This document shows, one piece after another, positions 1-12,134 of a stretch of DNA of 64,000 nucleotides (positions within the stretch are counted from its first letter, which is position 1; each line of letters opens with the position of its first letter). Made by a program: the position numbers and the translations under genes. The DNA lies in the NCBI GenBank assembly GCA_001929475.1, contig LXFE01000515.1:1-64000 (forward strand), written 5' to 3'. This stretch comes from Neolecta irregularis DAH-3. Its lineage: Eukaryota > Ascomycota > Neolectomycetes > Neolectales > Neolectaceae. The notes beneath the pieces were generated by a model. It was not told the DNA's origin and did not search any database. It saw nothing but the letters and a program-made list of their open reading frames with translations.

Positions 1-63
1 CATCATCCAGGAACTAGCCCTTTATATATACAAAGTAAGACTATATAATAATACCTATATGAA

Positions 64-168
64 ACCTATATGCATATGAGACATATATGCATATGAGACA
101 TATAGACAATATAATAAGTCTGAGACAATATAATAAGTCCCAGACATTATAATAAGTTCAAGACATTG
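64..168. repeat. AT-rich imperfect tandem repeats
   Basis: Two short repeat types follow each other. A unit built on TATATGCATATGAGACA occurs twice, then a unit of about 18-20 bp built on GACAATATAATAAGT occurs three times with small changes. I see no coding potential in positions 1-263 and no other structure there. Confidence 0.75.
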
Positions 169-263
169 TAACCACATGCTGACCGAGAACCCGGTTCATC
201 AATACAAATTAAATTGATCTTGGTAATATAACAGGCAATCTAAGTGTTTTGTATTTCTTGACT

Positions 264-1374
264 CTAAAACTGATCTTTGAATCTCTCACAATAATTTTGG
301 AGCAGGTCTACTGTAAGGGCGGAGCCTAGGCCATTTAAAAATGCAATAAGTTGCCATGCTTACCTCCACAAATAATCACAACTACTGTACTATTCTTGGT
401 CAAATCTGGCAAGATCTTGCGAATCGCTCCTGTGTATGCTATGGCCAAAGATGCTCCACATGCGGGTTCTACGAGCATCTGATGATCCTCTTGAAGAGAG
501 TTAAAAAGTACCACAATAACTCATACCCGAGAACCTCCAGCAAGCATTGACAGCTTGAGCGTCCGTGACAAGATACGGAATTGTGTGATGTTTTTGTGCT
601 AGTGTCAAACATGTTTGACTAATGATTGTGGAGCCAAGAGTCGTTGCTACAGTGTTAATCTCAGGTATTCGCACAAGTTTTCCCAAAGTATAAGCCGCAT
701 TGAAGGATGCAGCACCCTCGGTTTCCACTGCAACAACTGGCACTCTGTCCCAGCCATTTTCATCAAGTCCTTTAATGATACCGGCAAGCAGACCACCACC
801 ACCTACTGAGCAGATTATTGCGTCCGGAGGACTTGGTAATTGCGCTCGCAGCTCAAATGATAATGATGAATTCCCCTGAACGACATCATCGTGGTCAAAA
901 GGCGGGCAATAAACTCCTCGAGCATCCTCTGCAGCCAATTCACGAGTATATATGTCGGTCTCATTCCATACTCGCCCATGGACACGAACCTCTGCCCCTG
1001 CAGTCTTTATTTTCGATTTCATATACTCGCTGGTCGTTAATGGCACAACGATGGTGCTTGGACATTCTAGAGTATGGGCGGCAAACGCAACAGCAAGTCC
1101 TGCATTTCCTCCGCTAGAGGAGTAAAAGTGAGGCTTATTGGAATCTGATGGAAGAGAGTCAACTGCACGTTTGCATAACAGCCCAAGACCACTATAGTTA
1201 AACCAGCCTCGGGGTCTAAGGAAATTACCGTGACTTGAAGGATCCACTTGGTTGTAAATTTTCGAGTTTTAGATAGACTTTACAATTGGCCCAAAGACTC
1301 AGAACACGGGATTCGATTAAGGGTGTTTCTGAATACAACGACGTCAAAGGGACAGTTTCCAATACTGGTGTCAT
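264..1374 (-). CDS. Catabolic L-serine/L-threonine dehydratase (PLP-dependent)
   Basis: Pyridoxal-phosphate enzyme of fold type II that deaminates serine to pyruvate (and threonine to 2-oxobutyrate), probably in the cytosol. Exons are 1374-1229, 1191-527, 489-364 and 325-264, giving 332 aa, near the usual family size. The PLP-binding lysine lies in GSFKSRG, which is split by intron 1. The substrate loop SSSGGNAG and the phosphate-cup loop SVGGGGLLAG follow, then VEPACGASLA and a C-terminal ICGGSA. Introns are 37, 37 and 38 nt. Reading through intron 1 would falsely replace the catalytic lysine, so the spliced model matters. The start ATG at 1374 precedes a typical N-terminus (TPLIESRVLS). The family call is secure. 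The preferred substrate is inferred. Confidence 0.9.
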
Positions 1375-1633
1375 TGTGTGTGGAATACTTTGAGACTTGG
1401 GCAAAACTGTAGTCTAAGCTGAGGGACCTGACAACAAGGGCATTCAAGGTCTATAAGCTTTATTCCTAGGTCTTCTATCGAGTTCTAATGACTATCTATT
1501 TGTCTCATACTGTCTTATACTGTCCTGCACTCAATCACTCTGACTCAGATTACAAATGCCAAGTCACGTTTTAGGAGAGGGACTGATAGGGTGCCGTTGG
1601 TTTCGCTACTCTTGTCAAGATAACCACCAGATC

Positions 1634-2452
1634 ATGGCAGTGTCCTTACAATCCACATTTGAATGTTTTCGAGACCATATAGATGATCACGTAGCGGTCC
1701 GCCGATATATGTGTTCTAACCTTCCAAGAACGACCGCAGGGAACGTTTGGTAAAGATTTCTCGGTACGCAAATTCGCAAAGCGTGATGTTTGACATATTG
1801 AGTGATATTACCGCATTGAGCAAGAAAATAATATTTTCTCTCCATCGAATAGCGATCACGCAGACGGAGAATCCGCCAAAGGAAGTTTTGGAACAAATGA
1901 GGAAACGAGAAGAAGAAATACAGGTGTTGTTCCAGAAAGCGATTCCAGACTTGTGTGGCTCGAATACGTGGAGATATCATAGACAGATAAGCCCCGCGTT
2001 GCAAGAATGGGTATTCCTTTCTTTGACCAAGTTGATACAAATGACTGCAGATTGAAGCAATGACGTTCAAGTCCTACATATTAAACTCAAGAATTCCCAC
2101 GCTCGAAGAACTTCAATCTTTGATTCCACGGATTGCTGTTTCGAATTCAGATTATCTTCTTGGCCTTGGCGATCTTACAGGCGAACTGATGCGACGAGCA
2201 ATTAACAACGTTTCACTTCCAGGCGGACCCGTTGAAACAAAGCGGATCGCAGGCGTATTACGATATATTCAATCAGAGATGGAAGGGTTGAGTTTAGGTT
2301 TCGTAATCAAAGACTTCAGTCAAAAAATCGAAACTCTGCGATCTTCGACGGCAAAAGTAGAAGATGCGGTTTATTCAGCTACATTAAGACCAGAAGGATT
2401 CGGTGTAGAGTATATCCCAGCAGAAGAACAAAGTACACATAGGCGTGAATAG
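1634..2452 (+). CDS. TSNAX: TRAX (translin-associated factor X)
   Basis: Helical partner of translin in the C3PO RNA endonuclease, which acts in small-RNA passenger strand removal and tRNA processing. Exons 1634-1690, 1729-1763, 1803-2010 and 2051-2452 give 233 aa. Recognisable segments are NDRRERLVKISRDIT, the WRYHRQISPALQEW stretch, IEAMTFKSYI, and the family signature DYLLGLGDLTGELMRR. A C-terminal helix contains AKVEDAVYSATLRPEGFG. Introns are 38, 39 and 40 nt. An upstream in-frame ATG at 1556 would add 26 residues that do not resemble the family, so I prefer 1634. No translin gene is seen in the window. Confidence 0.88.
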
Positions 2453-2537
2453 CAGAATAACTACAGTTAAATAATACCCACGCAAAACCCCTTCCATCTT
2501 ATACAACGCGCCAAAAAGTGTACTGATACAGCCAAAT

Positions 2538-4028
2538 TCAAAGCAGTTTATCTACTTTCTCCAAAAACCCATTAAACGCCTTCAATTGACCCGCTAAACC
2601 GTTCTCTCCACAGACATTTTGTCGTAGTGCCATCGCGAGAGTTTCCGTACCGACAAGTTCGCCTTCATTCACAGCTGATTCTTTCAACTGTTCAAACATT
2701 TCCGCAAAAGATTGTATCTCCGCCATTTCCTAAACAGTCAACATCGTAATTATAAAGGTCAAAAGCGGACCTTGAACTTCAAACTATCGGCTTCATGACG
2801 CCGACGTACCTGTTCCTTCCGCGCTTTGACCTCTGCAATTCGCTTCTTCGTTTCCACGAGCTGTAGCTTCAAATTTGATTTTCTTTTCTGAGCTCTTTTC
2901 AAGGCGGCATTGAGTGATGAGTTTTGATCGAGGGTGTCAGTCTTGAGTTAGCTGCAGATAAAAACAATGGGATATACCATGAGTAATAGTCTTGCTTGAA
3001 TTTCCTCTTCAAAAGTTTCAAGAATCTTTCGTTGTCGACTGTCGATATCGTCGTACATTGAGGCCAGAATATCGCTTATCGCGGTCGCCACGACATCAAT
3101 CTCATTGATATGTTTTTGTCCACTTTTAGTTTTATAAACATTAACATGAATTGGTTCATCAGAGTCCGATTCAGATTTCGAAGGAGTTTTTTTCCGGCGT
3201 TTCCTAGGTTTAGGAGTTGGTTGATGGGATTGCGAAATATCAATTTCGGGGGTCTCTGAAGGATGTAATGAAGGTTGTTCTTCGTTCAAGGTAACGGGCA
3301 TGACTTTTTGCTTATGAGGATTTGGGGATAGTGGTTCGGGTGTTTCTTCAACTTCTGCACGCTTTCTGCGCTTTTGCGATGAGCGATGGGATGGTATAAA
3401 GGAAGTTCTAGAGCGAAAGATTGAAGGTTGAGGAGATGCACCGAGTGATATGGAACGGTTCCCTTTAATAAAAGATGGTGTTTCCACATTCTCTGTTGAT
3501 ATTGTGTTCCAATTGCTTTTTCGCGATTGGGGAATTTCTTGGATGATTTCTTCGTCTTCGTGCTCCTGTTGCAACGATTTTGGAAAAGAGTCTGGAATCT
3601 CGTCGGTCAAATCTTGTTTTGACGGCGGATTCTGAATCAATTCAAATATATTTTCGCCTTTTCTGGGGTCGGCCCTCGATAGGCTCGGGTCTTTTTTGCT
3701 TGCTCCAAGACTTTGTGGTCGTTCCTGGTCCATCTCTTTCGGTGTTGCATACTTGTCGGGAGAAGGTTGTCTCGCCAATTTGCGCACAGGTGTCCTGCCA
3801 TTCTGTTTCTTTAGCGGTTTGATCTTGAAGACGACATCTTTCGGTAGATAATACTTGCTCCAAGGTCAGTTTTGTAATTCCGAGACGACAATATACCCTG
3901 CGCCACGCAATCTCTCCTGCAGCCGCTGTTGATAACGGTCAGGAAGGCCATTTTCGCGCTGTTTCTGCGCTGGATCCGGGTCTAGATGTCAATTTTTAAT
4001 GAGACAATGGCGATAGAATACCCGTCAT
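2538..4028 (-). CDS. AME1: Inner kinetochore protein, Ame1/CENP-U-like
   Basis: Probable COMA/CCAN subunit linking centromeric chromatin to the outer kinetochore. Exons 4028-4022, 3981-3897, 3857-2978, 2941-2810 and 2729-2538 give 431 aa. The N-terminus carries the RLQERLRGAG motif typical of fungal Ame1, followed by a long basic and disordered region. A conserved domain then has INEIDVVATAISDILASMY, and a C-terminal coiled coil is rich in K, R and E. The first coding exon is only 7 nt (ATGACGG). Introns are 40, 39, 36 and 80 nt. Identity rests on motif order and the domain pattern, because the family diverges fast. Another coiled-coil nuclear protein is the alternative. Confidence 0.62.
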
Positions 4029-4130
4029 GGGCGCGGGGTTTTGTTGTGGAGTCGCGGTTTGGGTCCCAAAACTCTTCACAACGCCTCGAATCGCCTTGTG
4101 ATCTTTTTCAACTTTTCCTCATTTTGCCTT

Positions 4131-4604
4131 ATGTGGCCCTTTTCCAGCGATACAGACAAGGCCGCCAATGTTCTCAGCTCTCTCGACCCAGATATCCGCC
4201 AATTCCTTAACGAAAATCTGCCAGCGCCAAGTCCTCGCGATTCGCAGCCCAAGCAGCGACAAACAGATATTGCTGAGGGTCGCGATGGTTTTATGGCTGC
4301 TGGAAAACGGGTGGCAGAACAGCGAAGAGCAATTTCCAGGGCTGCGAGAGCAAATTGTGCAGCAGAAGAATTTGAATTGCATGATTGTTATATGAACGGT
4401 TCCTGGAAAGATACGCAAACGCTATGTGATCGCTGGAGAACAAGATTTTGGAGATGTGTCGATGCACAAAAACACACCCTTGCAACCTTTGATTATGGTA
4501 ATCCGAACAATGGCGAGAAATTAAACGATATCATCCAAGGCAAGGCCGATAATCTTTTCCAGAAATATCTAAAACAGACCAATCAAGACCACATGGAGAA
4601 ATAG
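4131..4604 (+). CDS. Conserved fungal twin-cysteine protein, possibly mitochondrial
   Basis: A single exon encodes 157 aa starting MWPFSSDTDKA. I know this architecture as an uncharacterised fungal family: a charged helical N-terminal part, then four cysteines arranged C-x10-C and C-x9-C (CAAEEFELHDC and CDRWRTRFWRC), then a conserved tail with KADNLFQKYLKQ. The paired cysteines resemble CHCH-type small proteins oxidised in the mitochondrial intermembrane space, but the spacing is not a strict twin CX9C, so localisation is inferred. The frame is open further 5' to 4041, but the MWPF start is the family-typical one. It diverges from the Ame1-like gene across about 100 bp. Confidence 0.6.
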   Translation: MWPFSSDTDKAANVLSSLDPDIRQFLNENLPAPSPRDSQPKQRQTDIAEGRDGFMAAGKRVAEQRRAISRAARANCAAEEFELHDCYMNGSWKDTQTLCDRWRTRFWRCVDAQKHTLATFDYGNPNNGEKLNDIIQGKADNLFQKYLKQTNQDHMEK

Positions 4605-4786
4605 ATTAGAATTAAGACGGTATATATGGAGTTTTTGCGTATGCTTCGGCTTTTCCTCAACTTCTTATATTTGAGATAGGAAATCAGGTTTGTGTAGTCG
4701 AATATTTTTCTGATACTGCTCTTGTTCAGTTCAGTACTCCTGGTTTACTGCTTTCTCTTCATTATGGGTTACATATGTTTACCATA

Positions 4787-5852
4787 TCACTCTAACTCAT
4801 CATCGCGGAATATCGCAACTTTTATCTCGCCGTCTTTCGCATATCCACGAAACATTCCATCACAATTAAAGTCCATAGCCCATTTTCCCCTGTTATCCAA
4901 GACAATAACACCTCCAGCTGCGGCTTCATTCCAAAGCTCACCAACTGCATTTCGGGAAGCTTTTTTCAGGCTCAGACCGCGCTTTACACTTTCAACAACA
5001 GTCCTCGCAGTACCCAATCGAATAAACCAATCTCCATCTCCAGTTCCACTGACTCCAACCTTTCTCGTTCGTCGTAGAATCCTAGTCTTCCACAAATCTG
5101 CCCAGTATCCGGCTCCAGCAACAGGTGTATCTCCAATCCTCCCACTAAATTTATTCGTGAGGCCACCCGTACTTGTTGCCACAGAGATCTCCCCAAAGAT
5201 ATCGAGGGCAACCGCACCAACAGTCCCTCGAGGTAAACTCATATCTCCAGTTTGTTTATGCTCCTGCCATCTTTTATCCGTATAAAAGTACTCTTGATTA
5301 ACCAATTCCAACCCCAGTTCCTTGGCTAAATCTTCCGCTTTGACATCTGATATAAACGCGTGAGGACACAAATCCCTTCTCGTCAATAGTGCCTTTACGA
5401 GAAGAATCGGATTCTTAACATGTCGAAGTAACGTTGCGCTCATCGTTCGGCGAGTCGCATTGGTAGTCATCACACTTGCCTCTAGTTCATTTGTCCCATC
5501 TTCAGTGAATACAGCGCCTTTCCCAGCATTAAAAAGTGGCGAATTTTCCATATAGGCTACTGCTGCACATACTGCATCTAGTGAGGTTCCCTCTTGTTCC
5601 AGAATTCTATTTCCTAGATATTAATCAACATCAGAAAGTGTGTATGCCTGTTTTAAGAGCCTCTCGTAGTCCTGCGCGATACTGAGAAAGCAGATCTTTG
5701 GGGGTGTCGCGTGAAATTGTCCCTGCTCCACCATGGATCAGAAGATATGTGTTTGAGGGTAACATTCTACGAGTCGGATGAAGAGATCTCTGGGATGCAT
5801 TTAAAGCCTTTTCTGTAGAAAGTTTCTCAGTGATTTCGGGATAACATATCAT
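4787..5852 (-). CDS. Isoaspartyl peptidase / L-asparaginase (plant-type, Ntn hydrolase)
   Basis: N-terminal nucleophile hydrolase that cleaves isoaspartyl dipeptides and asparagine after autocleavage. Exons 5852-5648 and 5613-4787 give 343 aa, or 314 aa from the internal ATG at 5765, which sits right before the family N-terminus LLIHGGAGTI. Other markers are LFNAGKGAVFTEDG and GTVGAVALD, whose threonine is the nucleophile released by cleavage. The only intron (5614-5647) is 34 nt and must begin with GC, not GT. Splicing there restores REALKTGNRILEQEGTSLDAV exactly where the family expects it. The extra 29 residues from 5852 could be a leader or untranslated. Confidence 0.87.
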
Positions 5853-6057
5853 GGCTTGGGTGGGTCCAAGTCAAGGCGAAACTGGGGTCGTCGACAATCT
5901 TCGATAGTAGAAAAAAGCCAGAAGTAATTATATAACGAGTGGTAATAGCAAGTTTCTAATATTTTTCTATGCTGAAGACTTCATCCATGTTGAAAATAAC
6001 ATCGGATCCATATGAACTTAGGTATACAATTCCCGAAAAGACTTTTGAATGCAATGT

Positions 6058-7741
6058 TCATCCATCCAACCTAGCAGCTTTAAAACGACTCATCTTTCTT
6101 TTCTTCCCATTTCCATCCTCAATATATTCTTCGTGCAAGGGTAAAATTTCCCCGTCGTATTCAATATATCCACCTTTCTCAGCAATCATCTTTTGCCTCA
6201 ATCGGTGATATTCTATGGCAATTTCCTTTTCATGAAGATCTGCGTTGAGGTCATCGTCAGAAACTTGTTCAGGTTCAACATGTTCTATCACAGTCATTTT
6301 CATGATTGTCGATGCCTGAGTCGAAACCGGCTTCGCTGGAGCTTTCTTTAGCACAGATTTTATTGAATTGATGAAGGGTGAGGTCATTTGATCTTGCGAG
6401 AGAGAGCTTTCGATTACAATACTCTTTATTTCAGGTGGATTTTTCTCAGAAGTCGGTTTCTCGGATGGCTCCGCTACTGCATGTTCTACGATTTCACTCT
6501 TTACAGGTATTTTCGATATCTTGTGGTCCGAGGATAACTCGTTTCCGATCGTATCTTTTACCGGTGATGACAATTTCTTGATAAATTTCTCTGGTGGTAT
6601 CTTGTCAGTTAAGCAAGACTCATTTCGTGATGTTCTTTCTTGCTTAAATCTCGACACTTTTTTGGCAACTCGATTTGTATCTCCATCGCTAGCTTGTACT
6701 GGCGAAGATCGTCGATTCCACCGTGATTTTTCTGGAATTGCTAGCTTCTCGTTATCCACAGTTCCCTCTTCAAACCGAACTCTTCTTGTTCCGGTTGCTT
6801 CTGATGTCAAAACTGGCTTTTCAGGCAGTGTATATTTTGTCATTCCATATTCGTCCTCCGATTCATCTGTCGGTATATCAGAGTATTCCAAGTCATCGTC
6901 GCCTGATGAGTACTCGATGTTCAGCTCACCGACAATATGTTCCATTTCTGCCAATTCATCATATTCAGCCTGCTCGAAATCATCTATTTCTTCTTCATCG
7001 GAATATGACGTAATCTCAGCTTCTTTTGACAATTTCCTTTTTTCATCAAGTTCAATTTTATCGATCATTGTGTGGAGTTCATCCAGTGAGTGAGCGGTCA
7101 TCGGGTTTGCTGTTGATTGAGGATGTATCGGAACGTTACTGGCTATGTCATGTCAGCTCAGGTTCCAAAAGGAGCGGTTACAAATTATGTTATCTTCATC
7201 GTCGAGGACCTCTTGTATATCTATAATAGGCAAACCATCTTCATTGACGATCTTCTAATAAGATTCATCCAGACTTTGTCACATACCTGATGATATTCAT
7301 TGAGTTCAGGAAGAGCACTCTTCTTCTCACTGAGATCTTTTATCTGAGCATCAATCCTCTTGATGTTTTGCCGAATATCTGATAGATTAGCAAATGCTGT
7401 GAGACATAACCAACTATCTATTCTTAAATCGACGACATGGAGAGCTTGTTTCGTCGACATTTCTGCAGACCAATCTTCGCCGATTATTGCTGCCAACTCA
7501 TCTGTATGTGCCAACTTTCCGGTCTCAGAAGATTTTTTCTCAAAAGGTACCTACAATGTTCAGCTTGTGTCATTTCTTTTGACGCTCCTCAACTTACCAC
7601 AACATCTTTCATCGACATATCCGGCATCTCTTCTAGGAACTTATTCAGCTTGATATAATCGTTATCAGAAGCAACATATTTGGCCATTTCCTGCTCGAGA
7701 TCCGCTATTTTAGCGTCTATAAATCGAACGATAACATCCAT
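6058..7741 (-). CDS. BUD27: URI/Bud27 unconventional prefoldin (RPB5 interactor)
   Basis: Prefoldin-alpha-like chaperone of the R2TP/URI pathway, implicated in RNA polymerase assembly and translation control. Exons 7741-7598, 7550-7415, 7378-7287, 7254-7182 and 7142-6058 give 509 aa. The prefoldin domain spans roughly residues 1-140, with VPFEKKSSETGKLAHTDEL and a paired coiled coil. The rest is acidic and low in complexity. The C-terminal DUF3835-like block includes IAIEYHRLRQKMIAEKGGYIE. Introns are 47, 36, 32 and 39 nt. The 32-nt one (7255-7286) is among the shortest here. The ATG at 7741 lies only 45 bp from the divergent TFB3 start. Confidence 0.85.
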
Positions 7742-7786
7742 TTTATGTTGAAAGAGTAGTAGTGGGTTGTCGTTTGCAGTCTTCAC
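7742..7786. promoter_or_regulatory. 45-bp region between divergent start codons (URI and TFB3)
   Basis: Only 45 bp separate the ATG of the URI gene (minus strand) from the ATG of TFB3 (plus strand). The 5' untranslated regions and core promoters must therefore overlap each other or the opposite coding exon. No TATA-like motif is visible. Confidence 0.5.
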
Positions 7787-8886
7787 ATGAGACCCCCTTC
7801 AGTGAAATCGTCCACCGAGAACCAACTTGACTTGAAATGCCCCGTTTGCAAATCAGACAAGTATCTAAATCCAAGATTGAAATTAGTTATCAATGGGCAA
7901 TGCTACCACAAAATGTGCACGACCTGTCGGGATCGGCTATACCAACACAATACCCCCGCTCCATGTCCCGTCTGCGGAACAATCCTTCGCGCTAGAGATT
8001 TCAGAGAACAGACTTTTGAGGATACCGGCGTTGAACGGGAAGTAGATGTGCGGAAACGGATGGCCAGGATATTCAATAAAGCGCAAGACGATTTTGATGA
8101 TTTGAGGGATTACAATGATTATCTCGAGCAGGTGGAAGAACTAAGTATATTTTCCGTAAAACAGCACTCCTAATGGACAGCTTTCAATCTTGTATATCGC
8201 GTTGACGTGGAACAGACAGAAGCTCGAGTAGCGAAATATGAAGCCGAAAATAAAATTAGTATTCAGTACAACACTGAACGATCGCAATATGAAGCTTCAG
8301 AATTACAAAGAAGAGAACAAGAACAACAGCGTGAACGTCAGCTACAGAAGGATTTGGCTATACAAGAAGAATTAGACCAGAAAATTGAACTGGAAGAGAA
8401 GAAGTCTGATCTCATTAGAGAATTGGCAAGACTTTGATAGGGTAAACAATATTTCTAACAAGAAGGCATCAAGCAGCAAACCCGCAGATTCAATCATCCT
8501 TCACAACAACCAGATTTCTTATAGAAGATCAAACGCTCGCAAACTGCAACGCGTCGAACAAGCTCATACTAACGTCGACCCATTGTCGTTCATTCCCACT
8601 CGAAGAGCACTCAATGAAGACGATCATCTCCCTTTCGATCCATTTGGTGGATATGGGGAAGACACACCTCTATACACTCTTCGAGATGACTACGAAGATT
8701 TGTAAGTTACACTCATAAGGAGAAGGTACTGAGACTCCTAGACATTTAGTTGCTATTGGTAAAGATATTTCTGCTCAGGCTGGCGGTTTTTCGGTTCAAG
8801 ATGCCCATAGACGCGCATTGTTTGCAGCATTCTCAGGTTTGGGTTGTTTCATTAGTTTAGAGAAAGCGGATCAGGTCATAGAATAG
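7787..8886 (+). CDS. TFB3: TFIIH subunit TFB3 / MAT1 (CDK-activating kinase assembly factor)
   Basis: RING protein that bridges the kinase module (CDK7/cyclin H homologues) to core TFIIH. Exons 7787-8144, 8181-8425, 8463-8701 and 8742-8886 give 328 aa. The RING finger is residues about 18-62, with CPVC, CYHKMC, CTTC and CPVC metal ligands. A long central helix rich in E, Q and R follows, then a short hydrophobic C-terminus. Intron 2 (8426-8462, or to 8465 with a tandem AAG acceptor) uses a GC donor. Without removing it the frame stops after REL-AR-L. Introns 1 and 3 are 36 and 40 nt. Confidence 0.9.
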
Positions 8887-9208
8887 AGATGTTGGTATGC
8901 ATTTCGGTGCAATTGAATTTTGATATAAATTTGTCAAACTACTGAAATTTGTTGTATGCTCATGTCACAAAGAACCCTTGATAGTGGCTGGAACTTTCAC
9001 AGTGACTCGAAGAATAAGAGAAACTCAATCTGTAAAACATTGACTAAACGAGAAGTCATCAAATATTTGCAATTTGAAAAGAGAGAAGTAAAAAGGACCC
9101 TGACGTAAACCGCTGCCCGTATTTCTACACGAATAAAGACATTATCATTGCAGGGTTGATAAAAATGAAGTATGAATACATTCAAGAAACAAACAAAAAA
9201 TTTTGAGT
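8887..9208. other. Intergenic, convergent stops of TFB3 and the Ppc89-like gene
   Basis: 322 bp between two stop codons. AT-rich, with no conserved reading frame and no RNA gene that I can recognise. It presumably holds both polyadenylation regions. Confidence 0.6.
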
Positions 9209-12134
9209 CTACACTTCAAGCCAAGGTCTTCCCGCTGGTGCACTAGGTCGATTGATTTGTCGTCTTGAGATCGGAGTTTGACTCGGATCGTCTTTAACAG
9301 CTTCCAAAGCATCATAAAGTGCATAAATCTGGTCAGCTTTCGCCTCCAACTGTTCGATGACTTCTCGGAGTCTATCGGCGATGGCTTTACGTTTTCGTTT
9401 ACCATAACCGGGATCGAGTGATTCGTATGTATCAATGAGCTCGTGGTATTGCCTATGCTTTAGTTCAGGGTAAGGAAACGGCGATCACAATTTGAGATGA
9501 CGGAATTCATCTTCTAATTGAGTTAGGACGCTGGTCAAAGCAACGCCTGGCGGCATTGAGGGGCGAATAGACTCCTCATCTATGAAATCTTTTTCGATAT
9601 TGATGCGGGCCCTGGGGGGAAACAACATGGTATCATCGAGATCTGCGATATTAACACCAGACATCTCATGTCAACATACCAGTTTCAATAGGCTCATCTG
9701 CATGTTTGTGCTTCCTGGAACAAATTGTACAGCTCGATGGATTGTGACGGGCGAGATTATCGATGATTTTCTGAACACCGGCATTAACTCTAGCTTTTGG
9801 TCCAGATCGTCGAGGTGCTGAAATCTTGTATTCTCGAGATTTTGGACGAGGCACCTCGGAATACTCAACAGCATCAATCCATTTAGATTGTTTGTGTTTT
9901 GGCTTTCTTGCCTGAGAATGTTAGACGAGTAGGTGAGTGAGAAATACTCCCTTGACTGGCACCACAACTTCCTCTTCACTCTCAGAGTCTTCTTCCATCT
10001 CCTCCGAGTCTTCATCGTAAACGCTATCCACTGATGATTCGTCCTCATCCTCCGTCTCTATGACGACTGGACGACGTTTCCTGATTGTAGCTCGACGCTT
10101 CGGCTTCTCTTTAGTATCGATCTGGATTTCAATAGTCTTCTTGTGTTTTCTGGGTTCTGTGCCGATTCGTTTGTTAACCATCTTTACCGGAGCTGGAGCA
10201 GATGCAGCACTGGTGCTCTGCTTCTTCTTGGCAGAAGTTCGAGAGTTCCGCGCTGCCTCAATCTCTCTTTGCACGCGAGCCAATTCTTCCGAGTCGTAAA
10301 AGCTCTCCCGAGTTGTATCTTCAAGGCCAGAGTCTGCATGTCTCCTTGATGAATCTTGGATTTGAACTTTTCTTGGTGTTGAAGTAGTCTTAGGGGTGTT
10401 TCGAATTTTGTCAACATGGTTTTTGACACGATCCTGAGCCTCTTTACTTCGTTCTTTTAGCAACTTTTCTTTGTACATAGTCCTTATTGTTTCAAGCTCT
10501 TGGCGTAGTCGCTCATTCTCAGTTTTGAGATTATCAATGTCAGAAAGTGCCTGAGCAAGAGCTCGAATAGCTTCGCTTCGTTCTTCACCAAGGTTTTGTG
10601 TAAAGACTCTATCGGCATCCATTTGACGTTCGAGTAGATCAATTTTAGCTTTAAGAGAAGCAATTGTATTTTCGAGCTCTAAAAGGTTAAAATAACCCGT
10701 ACCGTATTCGCTTACTTTTCCGTTCCAACGCATGGTCCATGCGCTGTTTTTCTACCAACTCCTCCAATTGATCTGCATGTTCATTTGCACTTCCTAAGGC
10801 ACTATCTGGGCGGGGTTTCTTGAGCTGTTCGTCTAGCTCACGAGCACGACTCTGTTCAGCTTGCAAAACATCCCTTGTTCTACGCAGTTCAGCTTCCAGA
10901 TTCTGCGTCCGAATATGAGCAGATGTGTTTTGCGATTCGAGGTAGGTGACTTTATCTTGCAAAGTCCGCAAAGCTAGTAAGATGGCTTACATATAAGTTT
11001 GCGGCTTTTATGAAGATTTTGGTACCTTGATCGTCGGCAGATATGGGTATAGATGAGATAGGATTATGCTGAGAGGAACGATGGCCAACATCCGTCATCA
11101 AATTGGACATATCAGGAAGATTTGGAATTCTGAAGGATTGAGTCATCGGGTAAGTTCCAGTTGGGTTTGTGGAATGTTCAGGCCTGCGATAGGCATTTGT
11201 GTTCTTATCAAGCCCCAGCTCGCGGAGAAGAGCATTTGTAGACTTGAAAGCATGAGGAGCACTAGTGGAAGGGTGATTGTCCAATTGGCGTTTTATCAGC
11301 TCATTATCTGATTTACTACGTTGTTGATAGTCTGTGCGGTTTTGGACTCCGTGACTCTTCTTAAGTCGAGCGAGAGCGGGACTTTTAGCACTTGCGAAAC
11401 GTTTATCATTGGAGCTGCGAGGCCGTTCAGCTCCTGCATCATAATCCGCAGAATCATCAGCAATCCTCTGAAGAGCATCGATAATACGACTCTGGCCGCT
11501 GTTTGGTTCTATTTGCTTTGTCCGCTTGTTTTGGGGTGTTTCGACAATTTTTTGAGACTTCCATTCATATGATTTGTCTTTGTTTGCTCCAATTGGGGAG
11601 TGGCGGTTTTCGGTATTGCCACCGATATCTCTAAAATCTGTGGATATGCTAGAATTGGAAGCTGGACTTCGCAACCTTGAGGCGAGATCCCGTTCTGAGA
11701 CGAGAGGTTGACCAGAAGCCGAGCGCGCATTCCGAGCACTGAAATCTAGAGACCCGACCTGTAAGTTTTAAGCATGCATACCGTTTAGGTGATGGGCGTA
11801 CCCCTGTAGTTCCCAAAGATTTACCTAGACCTATTTCAATACTGTTGTCGGTAAATTCGCTGGGACCCATACTGAAGTCTTTGAAGTGTTTGCTTAGACT
11901 CCTCGAGTCCGGAGTCTTGTCGAAGAATTCAAACTTGCTGTTCGGAGTGACTCTGTCCGCCCGAAAGTCAGTTGTTCCGGTATGGTCTTCGGTCCGTGGC
12001 AGATCATCAAACGACAAGTCATTAAGCTCCCGCTCAAGTTCTTGCTCGAGCCTGATCCTATCGCGTTCATTGTAATCGGTGGGTATTGTAATAGAGGGCT
12101 CTGCGTCTAGGAAGGGCTTACTGCCATCAGGCAT
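9209..12134 (-). CDS. ppc89: Spindle pole body protein, Ppc89/Cep57-like
   Basis: Large structural protein of the fungal microtubule-organising centre. Seven exons (12134-11782, 11738-11026, 10973-10716, 10678-9948, 9911-9680, 9642-9489, 9452-9209) give 894 aa. The first half is disordered and rich in S and R. A coiled-coil localisation domain starts at ALRTLQDKVTYLESQN (about residue 356). A second coiled coil and an acidic stretch follow. A C-terminal Cep57-type microtubule-binding region contains NPSSCTICSRKHKHADEP and ends near SAPAGRPWLEV. Introns are 43, 52, 37, 36, 37 and 36 nt. The ATG at 12134 is the first in frame. Assignment to Ppc89 is by motif order. Confidence 0.75.

Noticed and set aside
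501-1247. A serine dehydratase lacking its PLP lysine (lysine replaced by asparagine in the open frame)
   Set aside because: The open frame reads through a 37-nt intron. Splicing 1228-1192 restores GSFKSRG with the lysine, so the enzyme is intact.
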